Positions 44,710-52,237 of a stretch of DNA of 64,000 nt are shown here, piece by piece (positions within the stretch are counted from its first letter, which is position 1; each line of letters starts with the position of its first letter). The DNA is taken from the NCBI GenBank assembly GCA_016183985.1, contig JACPDN010000006.1, forward strand, positions 1,054,001 to 1,118,000. The letters are read 5' to 3'. This DNA comes from Pseudomonadota bacterium (GTDB lineage Bacteria; Pseudomonadota; Alphaproteobacteria; Dongiales; Dongiaceae). Both the position numbers and the translations under genes were made by a program. A model generated the notes under the pieces. The model saw nothing but the letters and a program-made list of their open reading frames with translations. It made no database searches and was not told where the DNA came from.

Positions 44710-46293
44710 ATGATGGCCTTCAAAATCTCCGAAAATCGCTTGTCCCGCCGTCGTTTCCTGCGCACCAGTACCGCTGCCGGTATCATTGGTGCGGTCGGCA
44801 TCGCTGCCCCGCGCATTTCTTATGCAGCACAGCGCCCGACCATCACCCACGGCCTGCAATCGGGCGACATCGGCGCCGATTGCGGCGTGCTATGGTCGCG
44901 TACGGACCGCCCAGCCAAGGCGATCTTCGAATGGTCGGCGACGGAGAGCTTCAAGGAGGTGACGCGCCTGCCGGCGCTCTCGGCGCTGCAGGAAACCGAC
45001 TTCACCGCCAAGATCCTGGCAACCGGCCTGCCGTCGGATCAGGAAATCTTCTACCGCGTGCGTTTCCAGGATCTCAGCGACACCGGCATCGAGAGCGAGC
45101 CGCTGACCGGCCATTTCCGCACGGCACCGGTGACACGCCGCGATGTGTCCTTTGTCTGGTCAGGGGATACCGCCGGCCAGGGCTGGGGCATCGATGAGGC
45201 GCGCGGCGGCATGACGGGCTATGCCACGATGTTGAAGCACGACCCGGATTTCTTCCTGCATTCCGGCGACAACGTTTATGCCGACGGGGTCATGGAGCCC
45301 GAGGTCAAGCTTGCCGATGGCTCGATCTGGAAAAACCTGGTAACGCCGGAAAAGTCCAAGGTGGCGGAGACGCTCGATGAATTTCGCGGCCAATACAAAT
45401 ACAACTTCCTCGACAAGAATGTGCGCGACCTCTATGCCCGCGTCCCCGTCCTTACACAGTGGGACGACCACGAGGTCACCAACAACTGGTCGGATTCGAA
45501 ACAGCTCGGGGATGCCTATAAGGAAAAGTCCGTCGCCGTGTTAACGGCGCGTGCCGCCAAGGCCTTCCACGAATACATGCCGATCGCGACCTCGCTCGAC
45601 GAACCGCAGCGCGTCTATCGCAAAATCGCCTACGGTCCGCATCTCGACGTCTTCATGATCGACATGCGCAGCTATCGCGGTCCCAATGGCGACAATCTGG
45701 AAACCAGCGCGGGCGGCGAGGCTGCCTTTCTCGGCACCGAGCAACTGGCTTGGCTGAAGCGTGAATTGCTGACCTCCAAGGCGACCTGGAAGATCATTGC
45801 GGCAGATATGCCGCTCTCTCTGCTGGTCTGGAATAATGCCGCCGACAAGAAGGGTTTCGAGGCGATCGCCAATAACGAGCCCGGCAAACCCTTGGGTCGC
45901 GAATTGGAATTCGCCGATCTGCTGCGCTTCATGAAAGCGGCCGGGATCAAGAACACGGCCTGGCTCACAGCCGACGTGCATTATACCGCCGCCCATTACT
46001 ATGATCCCAACAAAGCGGCCTTTCAGGATTTCGACCCGTTCTGGGAATTCGTCTCCGGCCCGATCCACGCGGGCACCTATGGCCCCAATGAGATCGACAT
46101 GACCTTCGGGCCGGAGGTGAAATATGTGAAGGCGCCGGAACCGGGCCAGGAAAAAGTCGGCCCGGCCAGCGGCCTGCAATTCTTCGGTCATGTGAAGATT
46201 GCCGGCGACAGCGGCGTCATGACGGTGACTTTGCGCGACACCGCCGACAACGCGCTGTGGTCGATCGATCTGACACCCGAACGCAAGATCTGA
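44710..46293 (+). CDS. phoD: Alkaline phosphatase PhoD
   Basis: A 527-residue Tat-exported PhoD phosphatase/phosphodiesterase. The Tat motif SRRRFLR lies at 12-18 with a hydrophobic run after it. An N-terminal PhoD beta domain is followed by the metallophosphatase core with SGDNVYADG, TQWDDHEVTNNW and LTADVHYTAAHYY, the Ca/Fe ligand sites. It releases phosphate from organic esters outside the membrane. CGGAG precedes ATGATG; either Met may start. Expected to be PhoB-controlled (see PHO-box-like site). Confidence 0.94.
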   Translation: MMAFKISENRLSRRRFLRTSTAAGIIGAVGIAAPRISYAAQRPTITHGLQSGDIGADCGVLWSRTDRPAKAIFEWSATESFKEVTRLPALSALQETDFTAKILATGLPSDQEIFYRVRFQDLSDTGIESEPLTGHFRTAPVTRRDVSFVWSGDTAGQGWGIDEARGGMTGYATMLKHDPDFFLHSGDNVYADGVMEPEVKLADGSIWKNLVTPEKSKVAETLDEFRGQYKYNFLDKNVRDLYARVPVLTQWDDHEVTNNWSDSKQLGDAYKEKSVAVLTARAAKAFHEYMPIATSLDEPQRVYRKIAYGPHLDVFMIDMRSYRGPNGDNLETSAGGEAAFLGTEQLAWLKRELLTSKATWKIIAADMPLSLLVWNNAADKKGFEAIANNEPGKPLGRELEFADLLRFMKAAGIKNTAWLTADVHYTAAHYYDPNKAAFQDFDPFWEFVSGPIHAGTYGPNEIDMTFGPEVKYVKAPEPGQEKVGPASGLQFFGHVKIAGDSGVMTVTLRDTADNALWSIDLTPERKI

Positions 46294-46300
46294 CGCATGC

Positions 46301-46354
46301 CCCCTCACCCCGGCCCTCACCCCGCGCGATGGGAGGAGGGGTTGGGGTGAGGGG
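46301..46354. repeat. GC-rich inverted repeat between phoD and NIPSNAP gene
   Basis: CCCCTCACCCC and GGGGTGAGGGG form perfect inverted arms around a GC-rich core. It lies between converging genes and probably works as a bidirectional terminator. Composition resembles the repeats at 8482 and 30621, but the arms differ. Confidence 0.6.
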
Positions 46355-46363
46355 AAGTTTCAG

Positions 46364-46669
46364 TTAACTCAACACCGGCCGCATGAAGCTGCGCTCATAG
46401 CGGATGATGCTGCGGTTGTGTTTCTCGGTCTCAAGCAACGCCTGGCAGGCGGGGTCGTCGGCCGCACGGCGGCGATATTCCTCATAAGCGGCAAAGCTCG
46501 GAAAACTGAACATCGCATAGGCGATGTCGCTGGCCCCTTCGCCGGGCAGGAAATAGCCGTGATGCGTGCCGCCGAAACCGTCCACCAGGCTGATCCAGGC
46601 TCGTGCATAGGCTTCGAATTCGGGAATCTTGTGAGGATCGAGCTCGTATTTGAGATGGCAGGTGATCAT
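46364..46669 (-). CDS. NIPSNAP-family protein
   Basis: A 101-residue protein of the NIPSNAP/dimeric alpha-beta barrel group: MITCHLKYELDPHKIPEFEAYA at the start, HHGYFLPGEG in the middle and HNRSIIRYERSFMRPV at the end. These small cytosolic proteins form dimers; the enzymatic role is not established in most members. It follows the sugar dehydrogenase pseudogene on the same strand. Confidence 0.8.
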   Translation of the reverse strand: MITCHLKYELDPHKIPEFEAYARAWISLVDGFGGTHHGYFLPGEGASDIAYAMFSFPSFAAYEEYRRRAADDPACQALLETEKHNRSIIRYERSFMRPVLS

Positions 46670-46714
46670 GAATGGCTTCCGTGCTGACGTTGGAGGAAGC
46701 GCAATCTAGGCCAT

Positions 46715-46989
46715 TCACTTCGCCGGCGTCACCCACCAGATGACATTGCCGACATCGTCAGCCACCAGCAACGCGCCGGCCTTGTCGAAGGCGACGCCGA
46801 CGAGACGGCCACAAGCATCCTCCTGGTCATTGACGAAGCGTTTCAATATCTCGACCGGCTTGCCTTTGGGATTGCGCAAGCCCGTCGCAGAAAATGCCGC
46901 GTCTTATGGCTGGCGCGATCGATCTCGATGATGGCGGCGGCCATCGCCACGACCAGAATGGTGATGGATAAGGAAACGGAGTGACGCAT
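46715..46989 (-). pseudogene. Remnant of a PQQ-type sugar (sorbosone) dehydrogenase
   Basis: Minus-strand start ATG at 46989 with a signal-like MRHSVSLSITILVVAMAAA, then EIDRASHKTRHF; a one-base shift is needed to reach ATGLRNP, followed directly by KPVEILKRFV, a C-terminal motif, and ACGRLVGVAFDKAGALLVAD with DVGNVIWWVTPAK and a stop. These are the N-terminus, a middle piece and the C-terminus of the soluble PQQ-dependent sorbosone/sugar dehydrogenase type, so several hundred internal codons are missing plus a frameshift. Not functional. Confidence 0.75.
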
Positions 46990-47055
46990 CGGCACGCATC
47001 CCGGAAACGATGATTCGTGCCCTCAGAACGGGGTGTGATGCGATGCGTTCCCTAT

Positions 47056-47110
47056 TGCCCGACCCTCACCTGCCCGACCTTCGCCTGCCCGACCTTCGCC
47101 TGCCCGACCT
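47056..47110. repeat. 15-bp tandem repeat after rcdA
   Basis: Four units of about TGCCCGACCTTCGCC begin at 47056, 47071, 47086 and 47101; the middle two are identical and the outer two have a few changes. It abuts the rcdA stop. No known function. Confidence 0.8.
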
Positions 47111-47557
47111 TTAGGCGTGGCCGCCGCGCTGGGGTGGCCAAACACCCGATTCCGTGGATTGGCTCACGCGGTCGCTCACCTGCGCATCGAGATGCGCGAT
47201 GCGCTGATAGAGTTCCAGGCTGCGCGCCATCAGTTTCTGGAAATCCGCCGGCATGGTACGCATGTCTTCGGTGGTGTCGCGACCGCAGAGCACGTGCCCG
47301 CCCAATCTCCGCTCTGGTGCCAGGGCTTCGTCGAGCGTCAACTCGCCGGTGAGGACGGCACGATGCGTCAGCAGCCAGGCCAACGCCTCAGTGAGGCGCG
47401 AGACGAGCCGCATCGTTTCCACGGAACTCGCCAGGCCCTGATCGATGGTGAGATTGCGCGCATCGGCCTCGGCACGATCGCTCAAATAGCGACGCGCTTC
47501 CACGAGGAGACCCATGGTCTCCGACATGGTGCGGTCATAGAACTCGATCGTGGCCAT
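47111..47557 (-). CDS. rcdA: RcdA-like CtrA degradation regulator (DUF1465)
   Basis: A 148-residue helical protein of DUF1465, the RcdA family. It shows the diagnostic run VETMRLVSRLTEALAWLLTHRA followed by GELTLDEAL and FQKLMARSLELYQRI-x-x-LD. In Caulobacter RcdA is an adaptor that helps ClpXP degrade the cell-cycle regulator CtrA. It is divergent from hsp20 and its 3' end abuts a tandem repeat. The C-terminal tail is short and polar. Confidence 0.85.
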   Translation of the reverse strand: MATIEFYDRTMSETMGLLVEARRYLSDRAEADARNLTIDQGLASSVETMRLVSRLTEALAWLLTHRAVLTGELTLDEALAPERRLGGHVLCGRDTTEDMRTMPADFQKLMARSLELYQRIAHLDAQVSDRVSQSTESGVWPPQRGGHA

Positions 47558-47698
47558 CGATCGCCAACTCCTCGGGATACCTGCTCACCTCGTCTTGCGG
47601 CCCAGCCCCCGCGGGCCGCAGACATAGATATGAGAGCATGGTTGTGCTTTCTCCGTTAACAGACAATCGAACCGGTTAAGAAAAAGTGATGACGGGGG

Positions 47699-47726
47699 CT
47701 TGAAGCCCCAGATTAGGGACCTAAAT
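47699..47726 (+). promoter_or_regulatory. Putative sigma-32 (RpoH) promoter of hsp20
   Basis: CTTGAA (47699-47704) followed after 15 nt by CCTAAAT (47720-47726) resembles alphaproteobacterial RpoH promoters. The start would be near 47732, giving a leader of about 100 nt. Confidence 0.5.
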
Positions 47727-47731
47727 CCCTG

Positions 47732-47830
47732 GGTGTCGGGGCGCCGTACGTGCGGGTTCCGACATTCACCGGGTCGATCCACGGCGATGACCCCTGACAA
47801 ACCCCATATTGCTCAATGGAGAATGTGGCC
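47732..47830 (+). promoter_or_regulatory. ROSE-like RNA thermometer in the hsp20 leader
   Basis: The leader can form TGTCGG/CCGACA and GGGTC/GACCC hairpins, then a terminal hairpin at 47805-47827. There, CATATTGCTC pairs with GGAGAATGTG (loop AAT), hiding the ribosome site GGAGA; the only weak point is a G-G/C-A mismatch opposite the UUGCU motif. UUGCU facing the Shine-Dalgarno is the hallmark of ROSE elements in small heat-shock genes. Confidence 0.6.
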
Positions 47831-48295
47831 ATGCGTTCCTATGATCTTTCCCCCCTTTTCCGCTCAACCGTTGGCTTTGATCGTCTTTCGCGCCTGATGG
47901 ATTCGGCGCTGCGTGTGGACGACGCTCAGCTGGCCTACCCGCCCTACAACATCGAACAGAGTGCTGAAGATGCGTATCGCATCACCATGGCGGTGGCAGG
48001 TTTCAACGAGAGCGAACTGACCATCACCGCGCAGGAGAATCAGCTCGTCGTTTCCGGCAAGCCGGCCAAGACGGAGGAAGCCAAGAGCTACCTTCACCGC
48101 GGCATCGCCGGCCGCGCTTTCGAGCGCCGCTTCGAGCTTGCGGACCACATCCGCATCACCGGCGCGGAGTTGGTGAACGGTTTGCTGCATATCGATCTGA
48201 AGCGCGAAGTGCCTGAGGCGATGAAGCCCCGCACCATCGCCATCAACGGCGGCGTCAAAGCCCAGCCGCAGGTGATCGAGAACAAGGCCGCCTGA
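47831..48295 (+). CDS. Small heat-shock protein (Hsp20/IbpA type)
   Basis: A 154-residue alpha-crystallin-domain chaperone that holds unfolded proteins without ATP. YPPYNIEQSAEDAYRITMAVAGF begins the domain, and ERRFELADHIRI and LHIDLKREVPE close it, like bacterial IbpA. I start at MRSYDLSP, which has GGAGAA 7 nt upstream; the ATG at 47816 lies inside the thermometer hairpin. A hairpin terminator follows. Control by sigma-32 and RNA melting at high temperature is inferred. Confidence 0.9.
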   Translation: MRSYDLSPLFRSTVGFDRLSRLMDSALRVDDAQLAYPPYNIEQSAEDAYRITMAVAGFNESELTITAQENQLVVSGKPAKTEEAKSYLHRGIAGRAFERRFELADHIRITGAELVNGLLHIDLKREVPEAMKPRTIAINGGVKAQPQVIENKAA

Positions 48296-48321
48296 TTAGA
48301 GGATAGAGCCTGAAAAAAGCG

Positions 48322-48365
48322 GAGGGCCGCTAACCGGTTTCCCGGTTGCGGCCCTCTCATTTTTG
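48322..48365 (+). terminator. Rho-independent terminator of hsp20
   Basis: GAGGGCCGC and GCGGCCCTC form a 9-bp stem around an internal AACCGG/CCGGTT extension, followed by CATTTTTGT. It lies about 27 nt after the hsp20 stop. Confidence 0.9.
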
Positions 48366-48735
48366 TAAAGCCTCAGACCTGTCTAACTTGTCGCAGCCGA
48401 AAGTTAGGAGGGGTTAGGACACCCGTCAAGCATGATTCAACGCTTGACATGTTAACGCGCGATATCGTGATGCGATTGTGAAATCTTGAGCGATCACGTC
48501 GAGATTTGATCGCGGCTCCGCGACGGAGAATTTGTTTGTATAAAAACAAATCCGCCGGCGCGAAGGCCGGCGGCAAGTTAGACAGGGAGGCATGAAACTG
48601 GATCGGAGAGATCCAGGAGAGGAAGAACAAGGTTCTTCCTGACTGCCAAAATAAGCCCGGCACGTGAACAAACAGTTAACGTCGCAAATTTTTTTGAGGC
48701 CGCTTCTAGCGCGGTTTATTTTCCTGAATGCCTGT
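48366..48735. other. Intergenic region, possible small RNA or long 3' UTR
   Basis: About 370 bp with no supported gene; short frames here have no family resemblance. It holds several hairpins (CGCGG/CCGCG; ATTTGTTT/AAACAAAT), a strong minus-strand terminator (listed) and an AT-rich end with a T run near 48690. A minus-strand transcript from DUF1192 down to the terminator would carry a ~165-nt tail that could act as a regulatory RNA. Confidence 0.4.
48538..48573 (-). terminator. Minus-strand rho-independent terminator
   Basis: On the minus strand CCGCCGGC and GCCGGCGG form an 8-bp stem (loop CTTCGC) followed by ATTTGTTTTTAT. It ends whatever minus-strand transcript comes from the DUF1192 side. 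Confidence 0.8.
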
Positions 48736-48918
48736 TCAACTTTTGAACAGACTTTCAGCCGCCGCGAGGTGCTTTTTCTTCTTCGCCATATCCGCCTCTA
48801 CCCGGGCGATCTCTTCGCGAAGCTCCTCGATATAGGCGGCCAGTTCCTCGACCCCCAACGGCTCCAGATTCCGCTTCTGCGGTTTCTTGGTTTTGGGTTC
48901 CAGATCGTCCATATCCAT
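48736..48918 (-). CDS. DUF1192 small protein
   Basis: A 60-residue acidic/basic protein. It shows the DUF1192 pattern: MDDLEPK at the start, LEPLGVEELAAYIEELREEI, then a short coiled coil with EADMAKKKKHLAAAESLFK. The frame stays open far upstream, but only this C-terminal part is gene-like; the ATG at 48918 is the natural start. Alphaproteobacterial, function unknown. Next to the divergent quinone oxidoreductase and TrcR genes, a neighbourhood I recall as conserved. Confidence 0.82.
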   Translation of the reverse strand: MDMDDLEPKTKKPQKRNLEPLGVEELAAYIEELREEIARVEADMAKKKKHLAAAESLFKS

Positions 48919-49023
48919 CGGCGGCCTCCATCCAGTCTTTGAACCGGAGTCTAGCGGCAGGGCTTGCCAATTGCCATGGCGGCCAGCTACCTCGGACGTG
49001 ACCCATTGATAAGGAACGCGATC

Positions 49024-50022
49024 ATGACGGCCCTGCCCAGCGAAATGACGGCAATCGAGATCACCAGCTTCGGCGGCCCCGAGGTATTGAAACCGGGCAA
49101 GCGCCCGCTCCCCACACTCGCCGAGAGCGAAGTGCTGATCAAGGTCGCAGCGGCTGGCGTCAATCGCCCCGACGTCCTGCAGCGGACTGGCAGCTACGCA
49201 CCGCCGCCGGGTGCCTCCGATCTGCCGGGCCTTGAAGTTGCCGGTGAGATCGTTGCGGTGAAGGGCGATGTGGGGATGTGGAAAGTCGGCGACAAGGTGG
49301 CGGCACTTGTTGCCGGCGGCGGTTATGCCGAATATGCCGCAGCCCCCGCCTTGCAATGCTTGGCTGTCCCCAAGGGCTTCGACATGGTGCATGCGGCGGC
49401 GCTGCCGGAGACGTTCTTCACCGTCTGGACCAATGTCTTCCAGCGCGGCGCATTGAAGAAAGGCGAGACCTTCCTCATCCATGGCGGGTCGAGCGGCATC
49501 GGCACGACGGCGATCCAGCTGGCGCATGAATTCGGCGCGCGCGTGATCACGACGGTGGGCAGCGACGACAAGGCAAAGGCCTGCCGCGATCTCGGCGCCG
49601 ATCTCGCGATCAACTATCGCAACCAGGACTTTGTGGCGGAGGTGATGGCTGCCACAAATAAAAACGGCGCCGACCTCATCCTCGATATGGTGGGCGGCGA
49701 TTACATCAACCGCAACCTCTCCTGCCTCGCCGTCGACGGGCGCCTCGTCTTCATCGCCTTCCTGCAGGGGCCGAAGGCCGAGGTGAATTTCGCGCAAGTC
49801 ATGGTGAAGCGGCAGACCATCACCGGATCGACCCTGCGCCCCCGCTCGGTGGCGCAAAAGGCGGAGATCGCGGCCGAGCTCAAGACCCGGGTCTGGCCCC
49901 TGCTCGATGCCGGCAAGGTGAAGCCTGTGCTCTACAAGACCTTCACCTTGAAGGACGCGGCGCAGGCCCATCGCCTAATGGAATCCAGTGCGCATACCGG
50001 AAAGATCGTGTTGACGATTTAA
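49024..50022 (+). CDS. NAD(P)H-quinone oxidoreductase, PIG3/zinc-free MDR type
   Basis: A 332-residue medium-chain reductase: AAGVNRPDVLQRTGSYAPPPGASDLPG near the start, FLIHGGSSGIGTTAIQLA (nucleotide-binding loop) near 145 and GSTLRPRSVAQKAEIA toward the end, features of the TP53I3/QorB group. It probably reduces quinones or similar carbonyl acceptors with NADPH. No zinc-site cysteines. I start at MTALPSE, which has AAGGAA 7 nt upstream; the frame extends 20 codons further. Confidence 0.9.
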   Translation: MTALPSEMTAIEITSFGGPEVLKPGKRPLPTLAESEVLIKVAAAGVNRPDVLQRTGSYAPPPGASDLPGLEVAGEIVAVKGDVGMWKVGDKVAALVAGGGYAEYAAAPALQCLAVPKGFDMVHAAALPETFFTVWTNVFQRGALKKGETFLIHGGSSGIGTTAIQLAHEFGARVITTVGSDDKAKACRDLGADLAINYRNQDFVAEVMAATNKNGADLILDMVGGDYINRNLSCLAVDGRLVFIAFLQGPKAEVNFAQVMVKRQTITGSTLRPRSVAQKAEIAAELKTRVWPLLDAGKVKPVLYKTFTLKDAAQAHRLMESSAHTGKIVLTI

Positions 50023-50230
50023 TGAAATATTTCAATATCTTAAGGCAATTGGCGGAAGCTGCGGCAAAGATTGCCCTTGGCAGTTTTAGGGGCGGATGCT
50101 ATGTGCCTTTATTGAGGGCTGAGGCTTCGCGCGACCCTATCGCGCGGCACGCGGCCGTTTTTCCAACATGGTCAAGTCGTTGCTTGACCGCCCGACGGGG
50201 TTGCCGCCCCGTTGGCGTAGAGGAGTAGTC

Positions 50231-50887
50231 ATGACCCAGATCCTGATGCCGAAAGCCACCGCCGTTTGGCTGATCGAGAACACGGCCCTTTCCTTCGAAC
50301 AGATCGGCGCCTTCTGCGGCCTTCACCCGCTGGAAGTCCAGGGCATCGCCGATGGCGAAGTGGCGATCGGTATCGTGGGCCAAGACCCGACCGGCAACGG
50401 CCAGCTGACGCCTGAGGAGATCAAGCGCTGCGAGGGCGACACCAGCGCCAATCTGAAGATGGCGAAGTCGGACATCCCGCAGCCCCTCACCCGCACCAAG
50501 GGTCCGCGCTACACGCCGGTATCGAAGCGCCAGGACAAGCCCGATGCCGTGGCTTGGCTTATCCGCCATCACCCGGAATTGTCGGACGCGCAGGTCTCCC
50601 GCCTCATCGGCACCACGAAGCAGACCATCGCCGCCATTCGCGATCGCAGCCATTGGAACACCGCCAATCTGCGCCCGCGCGATCCGGTGCTCCTGGGCCT
50701 CTGCACCCAGACCGATCTCAACGCCGCGATCCTCAAGGCGCGCAAGGCCGCCGGCAAGCCCGCGACCCTCGACCCATTGCCCGGCGAAGAATTGCCGGAA
50801 GAGCATCACGAGCAGCACCCGACCGGCGACGATAGCAGCCAGTCACGCTGGGGCGATCTCTCGGCGCTGTTCCCGAACAAGAACTAA
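50231..50887 (+). CDS. trcR: DUF1013 cell-cycle regulator TrcR
   Basis: A 218-residue DUF1013 protein annotated as TrcR in alphaproteobacteria. It starts MTQILMPKATAVWLIENTALSF (helix-turn-helix-like) and has a second repeat-like part, KPDAVAWLIRHHPELSDAQVSRLIGTTKQTI, with the conserved HWNTANLRPRDPVLLGLC. It is thought to bind RNA polymerase or DNA in cell-cycle control; the mechanism here is not shown. The ATG at 50231 has GAGGAG upstream. It ends before a convergent gene at a hairpin terminator. Confidence 0.85.
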   Translation: MTQILMPKATAVWLIENTALSFEQIGAFCGLHPLEVQGIADGEVAIGIVGQDPTGNGQLTPEEIKRCEGDTSANLKMAKSDIPQPLTRTKGPRYTPVSKRQDKPDAVAWLIRHHPELSDAQVSRLIGTTKQTIAAIRDRSHWNTANLRPRDPVLLGLCTQTDLNAAILKARKAAGKPATLDPLPGEELPEEHHEQHPTGDDSSQSRWGDLSALFPNKN

Positions 50888-50914
50888 ACGACCTTCGGGT
50901 TGCCGTTTAGGAGC

Positions 50915-50946
50915 GGCGTCGCGAGCCTTGAAAGGTTCGCGGCGCC
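50915..50946. terminator. Bidirectional hairpin terminator between trcR and next gene
   Basis: A 15-bp stem (GGCGTCGCGAGCCTT with AAGGTTCGCGGCGCC, two G-U pairs, 2-nt loop) is followed by GTTTCC on the plus strand. A second smaller hairpin (50884-50910) precedes it. Confidence 0.65.
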
Positions 50947-50960
50947 GTTTCCATTTGGGC

Positions 50961-52166
50961 TCAGTCATCCTCCACAAGCGTCATAAACGTCTTGCGGGTC
51001 ATGGGAATTCGTTTGACCCGAAGCATGGCGGCCAGCCTCGCTTCGGCATTATCGCTATTCCACGTGTAGCCGTTGACAAAAACGACACCCTGATGGGACG
51101 CGACAGAGACAAGAAAATCGTCCGATTTGGTTTTGACGCGCGCGTGCAGTATCTGGTCCGGCGCAACTCCAACGCATAGGATTCCAAAATCACTGATCGC
51201 CGACAGGACGTTGCGCAAGGCTTGCCCCACCGGCCGCGCCTGAAAGAGGGCGCACGCATCCTTCGATTTTTCCGGTGCGCCATCGGCGAGCGCAACACCA
51301 TCCGCCACGACATCCCGCGGCCATGACATGCTGTTTGTCCACCCCGACATCTTGTCGACATAGGCAGAGGCAAGAGCGGCGCCGTTCACATTCAACCAGT
51401 CCCGGATTGCTATCTGCTGCGGCGAATCCGGTCCCGCGGCAAACAATGCTCCCAACAGGAGGTCGTTGATGGATCGCGCCTTCTCGGTCCGAAATTCCGC
51501 AGTCGCTTCAGCGCCGAGCCGAAAGTGGCAAGTCGTCCTTTCGTCCTCCAAGCCAACGCCGTAGAGCGTCAAGTCGTAAGCTCGTTCCGTAGGCCAAGCC
51601 ATTTCCTGAAGACGCTGCTGTGGCAAATCCAGTAAAGCGACAAAAGTCCCGCCACTCTTCAACCTGATCAGATGCGCCGATTCCGCGCCGCAGGTCAGCG
51701 TTGGTGTCGACAGGGAGATTTGTTGCGATTGCCGGTCGCGCGCGAGCGTCGTGACGCTGGCGCAGGCCGGCTCCTGTGCCGACTTGACGACAACGATCCG
51801 GTCCAGCCGTGTGCGCAGGTCATGCGCGTTGAGGCCCGCATCGGCGGTGAGAGTTGGATGCTGCATGACCTCGAGCGGCATCTCTGCCGGCGCCAGATAC
51901 TGTTGCAGATCCAGAAGACTCGAAAAATAGGTGGAAGCTTCGAACCCACCCAGCGCCTCGAGGTGCGTATTCTTGGCGGGGTCGAGCAATGCGGCAAAGA
52001 ATACCTCGTCGGGCAACGCGATGGCGCGTTCAACCGACGCATTGGCGATGAGGTCAGCGCCGATCCGTTCGCAGCGCCGGTACGCTGTTTCGGCGAACGA
52101 GGGTCTGCTTTCGATCGAGAGCAACAACCCCAGGATCGATAGAACGCCGAGCCAACGCGATACCAT
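50961..52166 (-). CDS. Secreted protein of unknown function
   Basis: A 401-residue exported protein with a signal peptide (about 1-26, cleavage after SFA). Mature sequence has several cysteines (ACASV, LTCGAE, TTCHFR, DACAL, ILCVG) that could form disulfides, and mixed alpha-beta content. I recognise no family. The ATG at 52166 has AAAGG 9 nt upstream and is preferred over an earlier in-frame start. It is convergent with trcR. Confidence 0.75.
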   Translation of the reverse strand: MVSRWLGVLSILGLLLSIESRPSFAETAYRRCERIGADLIANASVERAIALPDEVFFAALLDPAKNTHLEALGGFEASTYFSSLLDLQQYLAPAEMPLEVMQHPTLTADAGLNAHDLRTRLDRIVVVKSAQEPACASVTTLARDRQSQQISLSTPTLTCGAESAHLIRLKSGGTFVALLDLPQQRLQEMAWPTERAYDLTLYGVGLEDERTTCHFRLGAEATAEFRTEKARSINDLLLGALFAAGPDSPQQIAIRDWLNVNGAALASAYVDKMSGWTNSMSWPRDVVADGVALADGAPEKSKDACALFQARPVGQALRNVLSAISDFGILCVGVAPDQILHARVKTKSDDFLVSVASHQGVVFVNGYTWNSDNAEARLAAMLRVKRIPMTRKTFMTLVEDD

Positions 52167-52237
52167 GAATTGTCGCCTTTCGGTCGCCAAGAGTGGGCAG
52201 CATACAAAAGTAGAATTTTATCGCAACCACTCTATCC

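Noticed and set aside
47056-47110. CRISPR array at the 15-bp repeat
   Set aside because: Units are adjacent and have no spacers.
47816-47830. Upstream ATG of hsp20 as start
   Set aside because: It lies inside the thermometer hairpin and has no ribosome site; GGAGAA fits the ATG at 47831.
48918-49971. Upstream extension of the DUF1192 frame to 411 residues
   Set aside because: It runs antisense to the quinone oxidoreductase gene; only the last 60 residues match a protein family.
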